This document shows, piece after piece, positions 34,926 through 43,800 of a DNA stretch of 64,000 nucleotides; the stretch's first letter is position 1, and each line of letters opens with the position of its first letter. Location of the stretch: NCBI RefSeq assembly GCF_030287445.1, contig NZ_JASVWB010000002.1:992001-1056000 (forward strand). The letters are read 5' to 3'. A model generated the notes under the pieces. The model worked only from the letters and a program-made list of their open reading frames with translations. It made no database searches and was not told where the DNA came from. A program made the position numbers and the translations under genes. Origin of the DNA: Streptomyces sp. ALI-76-A (lineage in GTDB: Bacteria > Actinomycetota > Actinomycetes > Streptomycetales > Streptomycetaceae).

Positions 34926-35285
34926 ATGTATGCACGTCACATAGCCGTACTCGCAGCCACCGCGGCCGCCGTCGCCCTGCCGCTGCTGTCCGCCCCGGCG
35001 GCCACCGCCGCGCCGCAGTCGGTCGCCACCGCGGTGCCCGCCTCGTCCTGCACCACCAACCCCTACCTTCCGTGGGCGGTGCACGGCACCAGCGCGGTGA
35101 CCATCCGCTCGAAGGCGACCACCAAGTCGACCGCGGTCGGGGTCCTCTACAAGTCGCACAAGTTCACGGTGCACAAGACCACCAAGGGCGCGACCTGGGT
35201 GTACATCACCGACAAGAACACCAAGAAGACGGGCTGGGTCTCCGGCAAGTACGTCTACCGCGACGTGCGCATGTGCCTGGACTGA
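34926..35285 (+). CDS. secreted SH3-like protein B
   Basis: The ATG at 34926 has GGAGG 8 nt upstream; the product is 119 aa. The signal peptide runs to about AATAA. The mature region has AVTIRSKATTKSTAVGVLYK, KFTVHKTTKGATWVYI and KKTGWVSGKYVY, again an SH3b pattern, with two Cys. It lies 206 bp after protein A and ends before a strong terminator, so A and B form a cargo cassette separate from the flanking operons. Confidence 0.7.
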   Translation: MYARHIAVLAATAAAVALPLLSAPAATAAPQSVATAVPASSCTTNPYLPWAVHGTSAVTIRSKATTKSTAVGVLYKSHKFTVHKTTKGATWVYITDKNTKKTGWVSGKYVYRDVRMCLD

Positions 35286-35445
35286 GGCACCGCCTCACTT
35301 CCGTGCCCCGGGCCGCCCGGCCCGGGGCACCTCCGCCTGGCCTGCCCCCTCGGCGCCGCGCTTCCACTCCAGCCCTCACCCCAGTCCGGCAGGGTTCCGC
35401 GAGTCCGAATACGGCGGGTGAGCGACCCGCGACCAGTGCATGGAA

Positions 35446-35479
35446 CGAAAGGCCCCGGAGTCCACTCCGGGGCCTTTCG
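35446..35479 (+). terminator. strong rho-independent-type terminator
   Basis: CGAAAGGCCCCGGAGT and ACTCCGGGGCCTTTCG form a 16-bp perfect stem with a 2-nt loop, followed by TATTCT. It isolates the SH3 cassette from the Clp-like gene. Confidence 0.85.
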
Positions 35480-35487
35480 TATTCTCC

Positions 35488-35523
35488 ATTCAATGCCCTA
35501 TTGAATGCTACCGGTGATAGGAT
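35488..35523 (+). promoter_or_regulatory. inverted repeat plus GATAGGAT before the Clp-like gene
   Basis: ATTCAAT and ATTGAAT are a 7-bp inverted repeat around GCCCT (35488-35506). TAGGAT (35518-35523) is a good -10 box 11 nt after TTGAAT, the same odd spacing as at 27867. It likely combines an operator and a promoter. Confidence 0.5.
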
Positions 35524-35576
35524 TTCGACTGATTTTCCAGTTAAATCTTCAGTCCAGTCGAGAGGTCTTGCGCGGC

Positions 35577-38486
35577 ATGTTCCACGAGGCACAGCTCAAC
35601 GAGCGCTACCCACTCCTGTCCAAGCTCTCGGAGCCACTGAAGAAGGCCGAGCGCGACATCGTCGGCCGTGAGCACGAGACGATGCAGCTGCTGGCCTCGA
35701 TGAGCCGCCCTGAGCTGTGCAATGCGCTTCTACTGGCCGAGGCCGGAACGGGAAAGACCGCATTGGTCCAGGCCACGATGCTCGTGGATCCGGGCCGCCT
35801 CTACCTGGAGGTGGACCCGGCGCGCATGATCTCCGAGGCGGGCAACGCCGAGAACATGGCCTCGAAGCTCAAGGGTTTCTTCGACGAGGCCGAGGACTTC
35901 GTCAAGGACGAGAAGCACGAAGTGGTGCTCTTCATCGACGAGTTCCACCAGATCATCCAGCTCTCCGACGCCGCTGTCGAGGCCATCAAGCCGGTCCTCG
36001 CGGCTTCGGGAACCCGAGGCATCAGGATCATCGCGGCGACGACCTACGAGGAGTTCCACAAGCACATCTCGCCGAACCAGCCGCTCGTCGAGCGCCTGCA
36101 GCGCATCAACCTCAACCCGCCGGACCAGGCGACGACCATCAAGATCCTGCAGGGCATGGCCGAACGGTACGGGGTGGCCGACGAGTTCTACGACGACCAC
36201 GTCTTCCGGCAGATCTACGAGTACACCCAGCGCTACATGCCGGCCAGCGCCCAGCCGCGCAAGTCGATCCTCGTGCTCGACTCCATGGTCGGCTGGCATC
36301 GCCTGACGCACCGGCCGATGGACCGGGACCTGCTCTCGGACGTGCTCATGGAGTCCCTGAACGTGAACGTCGCATTCCGGGTCGACGGCGCGAAGATCAA
36401 GAAGCAGCTGGACGCCAAGGTGTTCAGCCAGGACTGGGCGACCGGCGCGGTGGCGCGTCGTCTGCAGTTGTCGGTGGCGGACCTCAACGACAAGGGAAAG
36501 CCGATGGCGAGCCTGCTGTTCACGGGATCGACGGGAACGGGGAAATTCTGCATCGACTCGACGCAGGTTCCTGTCTACTCGAGCGACGGCGAGACCACCT
36601 GGAAGCTGCACGGCGACCTGGTCCCGGGCGACAGAGTGTTCGGTCGCCAAGGTCACCCGGTCGAGGTGCTCGGACACTTCCCGCAGGGCATGCAGGACGT
36701 CTACCGGGTCACGCTCTGGGACGGCCGGACTCTCGACGTTGGAGGACCGCACTTGTGGACGGTCTACACAGCCAAGCAGCGGTCGAAGAAGCATGCGGGC
36801 AAGGACGTCGCGCCGATGGTCCTGAGCACGCAGGAAATGGTCGAGCGTGGCGTCGTGCGGACCTACCCCGGCGACTCTCGGGAAGATCTGAAGTTCTTCA
36901 TCCCGGCGAACGGACCGGTGCACTGGCCGGAGCAGGACTTCGACGTCGATCCGTACGTCTTGGGCGTCCTCATCGGTAACGGGTGCCTCACTGAGAGGCA
37001 GCTGACGCTCTCGTCTGACGGGGACGACGCCGACCACACCGTGTGGATGGTGGGCGAATGGCTGGGGTCGGCACCGAAGTCGTACGGACACAACTACAGC
37101 TGGGTCTTCCCTGTCGGTGTTGGCCCGGTGGAGGACTGCCGCGATTCGCTGTACCAGACGAAGGACGTGCTTGCCTCGGTTCCCGATCTGATCGGTGCGC
37201 GCTCGGCGGAGCGCCGTATCCCGGAGAGGTACAAACACGGATCGGTACAGCAGCGGTGGGCGCTGGTGCGGGGCCTTTTCGACACCGACGGATCGATCGG
37301 TGCCTCGAACGACCGCTTCAACGTCTCGTACTCGACGTTCTCCAAGGGGCTCACGGAGGACCTTAGGGAGGTGCTGTTCTCGCTTGGCGTCTCGAACACG
37401 ATCAAGTCGTGGACACGCACGAAGGAGGGCGGGCGCGAACTGGTCGAGTACGGCGTGCACGTGAAGGTCGGCAACGAGGATAAGGCCCGGTTCTTCTCCC
37501 TCCCCCGCAAGCACGAGATCGCACGGTGCGCGGCCATCGAGACCTCGGGTCGTAAGCGCGTGAAGAAGTTCGACATGGTCGGCATCGCGTCGATCGAGAA
37601 GCTGCCGGAGCAGCAGAGCTCGTCGTGCATCTACGTCAACGACGAGGAGCACCTCTACCAGGCTGGTCAGTTCGTGGTCACGCACAACACGGAGCTCACG
37701 AAGCAGCTGGCACGACTACTGTTCGGTGACGACCAGCGGCACCTGATCCGGTTCGACATGACGGAGTACGCCGAGGACTCGTCGTTCGCGGCGTTCCGTT
37801 CTGAGCTCACCAAGCGCGTGTGGGCCCTCTCCCACGCTGTGCTGCTTTTCGACGAGGTCGAGAAGGCCTCGGCGATGGTGACACGCGTGCTGCTGCAGGT
37901 GCTCGACGACGGCCGGCTCAACGACGCCAACAACCGCGAGGTGAGCTTCCTCAACACCTACATCGTGCTGACGACGAACGCCGGCTCGGAGATCTACAAG
38001 GACATCGCGCAGTACGCGGCGGACGACACCGGGTCGGGCAAGCAGCTGCTGGAGTACGAGAAGCTCATCCGCCGCTCGATCTCCTCGACGACGGGCAACA
38101 ACCGGTTTCCGCCCGAGCTGCTGGGCCGTATCGACGCGATCGTGCCTTTCCAGCCGCTGTCGCTGCTGACGCAACAAAAGATCGTGTGGAAGAAGCTGCG
38201 CCAGATGGTGCAGGAGGTGTTCGTCAAGCACAACGTGCGCATCGACGTCGATGCGAGGGTCCTGCAGTACCTCATCGAGGACAAGGGCGATACCGCCTCT
38301 GATGCCGGCGGTGCGCGTGCGGCTGTGGCGAGGCTGACCGACGAGGTCACCACCGCGGTGGCGACCTTCCTCAACGAGCACCCCTCGGAACGGCGTATCC
38401 GCATCGACGTCGTCGGCGACCTGGTCAGCGACGACAAGAACCTGCTGAGTTCCGACGCCTACGTCGAGGTCAGCGCGGTGCGATGA
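35577..38486 (+). CDS. Hsp100/Clp-type double AAA+ ATPase with intein
   Basis: A 969-aa precursor from the ATG at 35577 with GAGAGG 11 nt upstream. AAA+ domain 1 has Walker A EAGTGKT (Lys60) and Walker B VVLFIDEF (Asp121, Glu122). Domain 2 has Walker A GSTGTGK (Lys323), interrupted by an intein at 325-704, and Walker B AVLLFDEVEKA (Asp759, Glu760), then NRFPPELLGRIDAIVPFQPL, typical of ClpA/B/C D2. The spliced product would be 589 aa, without the usual Clp N-domain or ClpB middle domain. In this array it may remodel transfer-complex proteins or take the place of a missing motor ATPase. The predicted splice leaves an extra Phe324 between the P-loop Lys and Thr. Confidence 0.85.
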   Translation: MFHEAQLNERYPLLSKLSEPLKKAERDIVGREHETMQLLASMSRPELCNALLLAEAGTGKTALVQATMLVDPGRLYLEVDPARMISEAGNAENMASKLKGFFDEAEDFVKDEKHEVVLFIDEFHQIIQLSDAAVEAIKPVLAASGTRGIRIIAATTYEEFHKHISPNQPLVERLQRINLNPPDQATTIKILQGMAERYGVADEFYDDHVFRQIYEYTQRYMPASAQPRKSILVLDSMVGWHRLTHRPMDRDLLSDVLMESLNVNVAFRVDGAKIKKQLDAKVFSQDWATGAVARRLQLSVADLNDKGKPMASLLFTGSTGTGKFCIDSTQVPVYSSDGETTWKLHGDLVPGDRVFGRQGHPVEVLGHFPQGMQDVYRVTLWDGRTLDVGGPHLWTVYTAKQRSKKHAGKDVAPMVLSTQEMVERGVVRTYPGDSREDLKFFIPANGPVHWPEQDFDVDPYVLGVLIGNGCLTERQLTLSSDGDDADHTVWMVGEWLGSAPKSYGHNYSWVFPVGVGPVEDCRDSLYQTKDVLASVPDLIGARSAERRIPERYKHGSVQQRWALVRGLFDTDGSIGASNDRFNVSYSTFSKGLTEDLREVLFSLGVSNTIKSWTRTKEGGRELVEYGVHVKVGNEDKARFFSLPRKHEIARCAAIETSGRKRVKKFDMVGIASIEKLPEQQSSSCIYVNDEEHLYQAGQFVVTHNTELTKQLARLLFGDDQRHLIRFDMTEYAEDSSFAAFRSELTKRVWALSHAVLLFDEVEKASAMVTRVLLQVLDDGRLNDANNREVSFLNTYIVLTTNAGSEIYKDIAQYAADDTGSGKQLLEYEKLIRRSISSTTGNNRFPPELLGRIDAIVPFQPLSLLTQQKIVWKKLRQMVQEVFVKHNVRIDVDARVLQYLIEDKGDTASDAGGARAAVARLTDEVTTAVATFLNEHPSERRIRIDVVGDLVSDDKNLLSSDAYVEVSAVR
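36549..37688 (+). other. LAGLIDADG intein within the Clp-like gene
   Basis: 380 residues start at Cys325 (CIDSTQVPVYSSDGE, block A) and end at His703-Asn704 (FVVTHN), with Thr as the +1 residue. A block-B-like DVGGPHLWTV is present. The endonuclease part has two LAGLIDADG helices, YVLGVLIGNGCL and WALVRGLFDTDGSIG, each with its acidic residue, so homing activity may be intact. It sits in the second P-loop, a favoured intein position in ATPases. Confidence 0.88.
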
Positions 38487-38549
38487 ACCGGTCCGAGGAC
38501 GGCGGGAACGAGTCGACTCATGAGTCGATAGCCCATCCATGCCCCGTGA

Positions 38550-38579
38550 TTGCCTATCGCGATAGAGAGGCGATAAGAT
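38550..38579 (+). promoter_or_regulatory. probable promoter TTGCCT-18-TAAGAT with palindrome
   Basis: TTGCCT (38550-38555) and TAAGAT (38574-38579) are 18 nt apart. The 12-bp perfect palindrome CTATCGCGATAG (38554-38565) lies between them, and a second perfect palindrome, GACTCATGAGTC, lies about 40 bp upstream. This is a good candidate regulated promoter for the coiled-coil gene. Confidence 0.6.
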
Positions 38580-38629
38580 ACCCATAAACTAGGTGAACTG
38601 TGTTTTATTAACGGAGGGATCGCGCATCA

Positions 38630-40696
38630 ATGGGCATTCTGGGTACGGCAACGGGAAGCCGCAGGAAGGAGCGGAAGAAGAAGCCCGACGAGCTTCTGGC
38701 CTCCGTGGTGAGAGAAACGGCGATCCCGGCGGCGGTAGAGCTGCTGCGGTCGAACACGCAGTTCGTCTTTCCCAGCGGTACGGCCTGGGTGATGCTCGTG
38801 CTCGCAGCCGACTCGATCGGTGGCTTGAGCAAGCGGCACGGCCGGAACGAGGCGAAGGGCTCGATCATCGAGCTCATCAGCTCCGACCAGATCCGCACGG
38901 TGGCCACGGCGGAGATGCTCGAAGAGGAGGTCTTCGGCATCATCCCCACCGACGAGACTCTCGCGCGCATGGAGGAGTACTCGCTGCTCACCGGTGCCAC
39001 CTACGCCTGGGCCGTCGTGTGGCAGAAGCCCAGCGGCGATCTGCTCGTCGATCTCGTGAACGATGCGACCTTCGCGCAGGCACGCTTTGTCGCTGCAGGT
39101 ACCACGAGCCTCGAAGAAGCCGTGGGCAAGAAGGCATGGGAAGAGCACAGCGGCCTGGCCGCCGAGGCTGGAGCCACTGCCCCCGCGGTCCTCGGGGAGG
39201 ACGAGGGGGATGCGATCTTCGAGGGAATCCCCGGTGACGAGGGGGCTGCCAAGGGCCTGGACGACGAGCCGCTCTTCAGCGACGTCGTCGACGCGGATGA
39301 AGGGGCGGACGCACCCATGCTCGGCGAGGACGCCGCAGGTATCGACGACGCGGGCGCCGTCCCGGTCGAGTCGGAGCCGGACTACGACGGCGACGAGGTG
39401 GCCGGCTACGAGGGTTTCGACGAGACCGACGCCGGCTACGGCGTCGAGGGCGACTACCAGGAGGCCGGCGACACTGTGCTGCTGGCCGATCAGGCCCAGG
39501 TGCGCGACGTCATCGCCCGTCGGTTCCTCTCCGAGGAGCTGGACCTGGACGTCCGGCTCGATGAGTTCAACGCAACCTTCGCCATCGGCGCGCCGGTCGT
39601 GCAGATCGCTGTGCCCGAGGGCGCGACGAAGTGGCTCGGGGACCAGGTCGCCCAGCTCAACCGGCAGGCCAACGCAGACCTGATGCAGCTCCGTTCCGCG
39701 CATGAGGATGAGCTGCGTGCGCTCTACGTCAACCTCATGTCGGCGCACACCGAGCAGGTCATCCGCGATGTGGCCACCGACCGCGCGGGCTCCCGGTACA
39801 AGCTGCTGAAGGACGCCGCCGAGGCCGAGCACCAGCAGCGGCAGACGGAGAAGGATGAGAAGATCCGGGCCCGCCGGGCGGAGATCGCCAAGGACTACGA
39901 GTCTCAGGCCTCCAAGGTGGCCCAGCAGGCGGCGCTCTCGGCGGAACTGCAGTACAAGGAGCGCAACCGCTCGAAGATGGAGCGCGAGCAGACCGACTCC
40001 ATCGCCGGGATCGAGCGGGACATCGAGGACACCCACGCGCACAACCAGCAGGAGATCCTGCGGGTCCGGCGTTCGGACGCGACGCTGAAGATGCAGACCG
40101 GGCAGACGCGGATCTTCGAGGTGCTGGCCGAGCGGCAGTCAAAATACCTGGCGGCCGAGGAAGAGCGCCTGAACCAGTGGAAGTCCGAGATCCAGCGGAT
40201 CGTCGACGACAACCGCAAGGCCGACATCGCCCAGTCCGAGGCGCTGGCCGAGCACCTGCGGACCACGGACGAGATCGGCGCCCTGCGCCGGGAGCAGCAG
40301 GACCTCCTGGAGTCGGTGCGCTCTGAGCACGCCGACCGGATCCGCCGGATGGAGGACGAGCTCGAACGCAACCGCAAGGACGCCATCACGCAGATGACGG
40401 CTCGGGACGCCGAGTGGCAGCACAACCTCGACCTGGAGAAGGAGAAGACCAACTCCCAGGTGGCACGGGTCACCGACCTGCTCCAGCAGCTGTCGACGGT
40501 CGAGGATTCAGTGGCCAGGCGGTATGAGGTGCGCCTGGCGGAGATGCAGGCCGACAAGGAGTCCTACGCCAACGAGCTGGCGCGGGCCTCCGAGATGCAA
40601 AGCCGCTCGAACAAGATCCTCGTCGTCATGATCGTCACGCTCTCGCTCCTGATGGGCGCGGCCGGCTTCATCGTCGGGGTGGTCTTGACCCGTTGA
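38630..40696 (+). CDS. tail-anchored coiled-coil protein
   Basis: A 688-aa protein with GGAGGG upstream. Residues 1-150 are globular. Residues about 180-270 are extremely acidic (GEDEGDAIFEGIPGDEGAAK). Residues about 345-650 form a long charged coiled coil (RRAEIAKDYESQASKVAQQA, IERDIEDTHAHNQQEILRVR, SVRSEHADRIRRMEDELERN). The last 27 residues are a hydrophobic anchor (ILVVMIVTLSLLMGAAGFIV) leaving almost nothing outside. It resembles a cytoplasmic spacer or tether at the membrane. It is placed immediately before the coupling ATPase. Confidence 0.7.
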   Translation: MGILGTATGSRRKERKKKPDELLASVVRETAIPAAVELLRSNTQFVFPSGTAWVMLVLAADSIGGLSKRHGRNEAKGSIIELISSDQIRTVATAEMLEEEVFGIIPTDETLARMEEYSLLTGATYAWAVVWQKPSGDLLVDLVNDATFAQARFVAAGTTSLEEAVGKKAWEEHSGLAAEAGATAPAVLGEDEGDAIFEGIPGDEGAAKGLDDEPLFSDVVDADEGADAPMLGEDAAGIDDAGAVPVESEPDYDGDEVAGYEGFDETDAGYGVEGDYQEAGDTVLLADQAQVRDVIARRFLSEELDLDVRLDEFNATFAIGAPVVQIAVPEGATKWLGDQVAQLNRQANADLMQLRSAHEDELRALYVNLMSAHTEQVIRDVATDRAGSRYKLLKDAAEAEHQQRQTEKDEKIRARRAEIAKDYESQASKVAQQAALSAELQYKERNRSKMEREQTDSIAGIERDIEDTHAHNQQEILRVRRSDATLKMQTGQTRIFEVLAERQSKYLAAEEERLNQWKSEIQRIVDDNRKADIAQSEALAEHLRTTDEIGALRREQQDLLESVRSEHADRIRRMEDELERNRKDAITQMTARDAEWQHNLDLEKEKTNSQVARVTDLLQQLSTVEDSVARRYEVRLAEMQADKESYANELARASEMQSRSNKILVVMIVTLSLLMGAAGFIVGVVLTR

Positions 40697-40727
40697 GCGG
40701 ACCGGTCATGACCGACGGGGTGATCTG

Positions 40728-40758
40728 ACGGCGCATGGGCGCATTCCCCATGCGCCGT
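40728..40758 (+). terminator. stem-loop between coiled-coil and coupling genes
   Basis: ACGGCGCATGGG and CCCATGCGCCGT form a 12-bp perfect stem around CGCATTC. No T run follows. Read-through into the coupling gene is likely partial. Confidence 0.6.
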
Positions 40759-40831
40759 CGTCGTCTGCCCAGGCAGGCGCACTGGACAGCAGGACAGCAG
40801 GACGAGCGAGGCTCGAGATTAAGGGATCACG

Positions 40832-43800
40832 ATGGCCACGAACAGGCGGAAGGCAACACGGCCGAAGGCGAGCAGCTGGGACAAGATCTCGGCGCGGACG
40901 CCCGGCGAGACGCTGACGAACCGAGACGTCCACGACAACCAGCAGCTGGACCGCAGCACGTTCCTGACTCTGAGGTCGACCAGACCGGGCATCGTCGTCG
41001 CGGTGATTACCGGCGTGCTGGTGACGATCGTCGCCTGGGTCTTCTACTCGCTCATCGCCACGGCGGTGCTCTCGGTGGGCGCGTCCGTGGGTTCGGGCGT
41101 GCCCGGCAACGGCACCGGCAAGCCGAGCGTGTACTACGTCCAGGACACCACGACGGGTGCGGGCGGCTCGGTCGTGAAGTGCTACCGGCCCCTGGCCAAG
41201 GACGGCAACCCGGACGTGAAGGCGAAGTGCTACCACAGCGCTGAGGCTGTTCCGGTCCCCAGCTGGTACACCGCGGCGAAGGACGGCAAGCCCAGCGCCG
41301 AGAAGCCGGCTGAGCCCAAGAAGAGCGCGACGACGGTCGGCGAGCAGCTGGCCGACGTCTCGGGGTTCAAGCTCTTCATCACGCTCGGCTCGGGTCTGAT
41401 GGTCGCCCTCATCATCGGTACGTGGTTCTCGCGGAAGGTCGCCGCGGCGAACCTGATGAACACCACGAGCGACATCAACCAGTACCAGAACGACCAGCAC
41501 ATCTCCCTGCCAGAAGAGATCCAGCAGAACTACGACTGGTTCCCTGACGCCGGTGCTCACTCAAGCGTGCAGGTCAGCTCGATGCTCAGCCACATGATGC
41601 TCAAGAAGAAGGGCCTGGGCACCGTCGAGGTCGCCCAGCGCGCCAAGAAGGACGTCATCGATGAGGAGGGGAACCTCGTCTACTACGCCGGCGAGGTCAT
41701 GGACGACGACGAGGGCGATTCGCTGACGCAGACCCTGCCGATCATCGACGAAGACTTCGGCAACGAGCTGTTCGAGGCATCCGGGCTCCCCGATGACAAG
41801 ACGCTGCGGCAGAAGTACGACACGGCACGGATCCCGTACAACCCTGACGGCAAGAACCGGGACAAGCTCGGCTTCGGATCGGACACGTACAAGACCGTCG
41901 CTGACCTGATCAAGAAGGACTGGGAGTTCCCGGCGTACGAGGTCCAGCGCCCGGCCGGGGCGTACGTGGTCGATACCGCGCCGGTGAACACCATGGTGCT
42001 GGCCATCACCCGAGCCGGTAAGGGCCAGACGTACATCGAGCCGATCATCGACATGTGGTCGCGGGAGAAGAAGCCCTCGAACATGGTCATCAACGACCCC
42101 AAGGGCGAGTTGTTGGTGAAGAACTACGTGCCCCTGGTCACACGCGGGTTCGAGCCGGTGCAGTTCAACCTGATCAACTCCATGAAGACCGACATCTACA
42201 ACCCCCTGGGACTGGCGGCCGACGCGGCGCGTGAGGGCAACTTCACCAAGTGCGCGCTGTACGTGGAGAACATCGCCGGGATCTTCTTTCCGCTCGACGG
42301 CGGCGAGGACCCGGTCTGGCCCAACGCCGCCAACAACGCCTTCAAGCGCGCGGCCTACGGACTCATCGACTTCTATCTGGAGGAGGAGCGGGAGCTGCGC
42401 AGCGCCGCAGCCGTGCTGAATATGGACCCGGCGCTGCTGGAGCAGAAGCTCGATGACCTCTGGGGCAAGGCCACGCTCTACAACTGCTACCAGCTCTTCG
42501 TGCAGATGAGCTCGAAGAAGATCAAGAACCCTGAGGCCGAGCTGGAGAAGCGGGTCAAGGCCGGCGAGTTCGAGAACAACGAGGACGCCCTGGCCGAGGA
42601 GCAGAAGAAGGCTGCGGCCCAGGCCTTCATGTGGGAGGGCAAGGCCGATCAGGACATGCTCAGCCTGTACTTCAACGCGAGCGAGGAGCTGCCCCGCAAC
42701 AACATGCGCACGCTGGTGGGCAACGCCCACAACGCGCTGCGCTCGATGGCCGGGGCGGAGAAGATGCTGGCCTCGGTGTACGGAATCGCGATCACCGCCA
42801 TGTCGTTCTTCACCGACCCCACGATCTCGACGCTGACCTCGGGCAAGCCCTCGCAGAACACCGACCTGGCCGGCCTGAGCTTCCCGCGTCGCCTCGGCGT
42901 GCGCTTCGCGCCGAACTACGTCAAGCGCGACCACCTCGTCGGTCAGCAGGCCGTGTGGTCGGCCTACGCGGACCCGATGTTCACCGAGAACCTGGGTGAG
43001 GACTTCGAGCACGAGGAGATCGTCGGCCGCGAGGGTTGGGCCCGGTACAACTTCAAGGGCAAGTTCCCTGACGACGAGGCCTGGCTCAAGCTGGAACTGG
43101 TCAACCCGCAGACAAAGATGCTGGTGCGCACCTTCTACTTCAGCTTCACGAAGAACTACCAGGTCTCGCTCAACGGCCGGCACTACGTGGTCGAGCCGGT
43201 GACGGGCAATAAGATCGTGAAGAACGGCGTGATGCGTGAGCTGAAGCCGGTGCGTGAGGGCGGCACCCGGGACGGGAAGATCCTGTCCTTCCAGCCCGGG
43301 GACACGCTCTACCCGGACACACGACTCGACTTCTCCGGCGTCGGCAACCCGGAGAAGGTCTCGTACCAGGCACGGGCGATCACGCAGACGCTGTCGCGCT
43401 ACTCGGAGTCCCCCAAGGCGCTGTTCCTGGTGGCTCCACCCCACCTGATGAAGTACGCGAAGCTGATCCTGATCCTGGTCAAGCAGCTGTTCGACGTGAG
43501 CGCCGACCAGGCGTACATGACGAAGTCGAACCAGAAGCCGCTCTATCGCACGCGGTTCATGCTCGACGAGCTCGGCAACCTGCAGTCCGAGGGCAAAGGC
43601 ATCGACGGCTTCGAGACGATGCTCTCCATCGGCCTGGGCCAGGAGCAGCAGTTCACGCTCATCCTGCAGACCCTGCAGCAGCTGCGCGACGTCTACGGCG
43701 AGAGCGTCGACAAGATCGTGCAGGGCAACACCTCGAACATCGTCTTCTTGAAGTCCACGGACGATTCGATGATCGAGACGCTGGAGAAGATGAGCGGCAA

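Noticed and set aside
35730..37685. Minus-strand frame over the Clp-like gene and intein
   Set aside because: Asp/His/Arg/Leu-rich antisense translation without any family signature.
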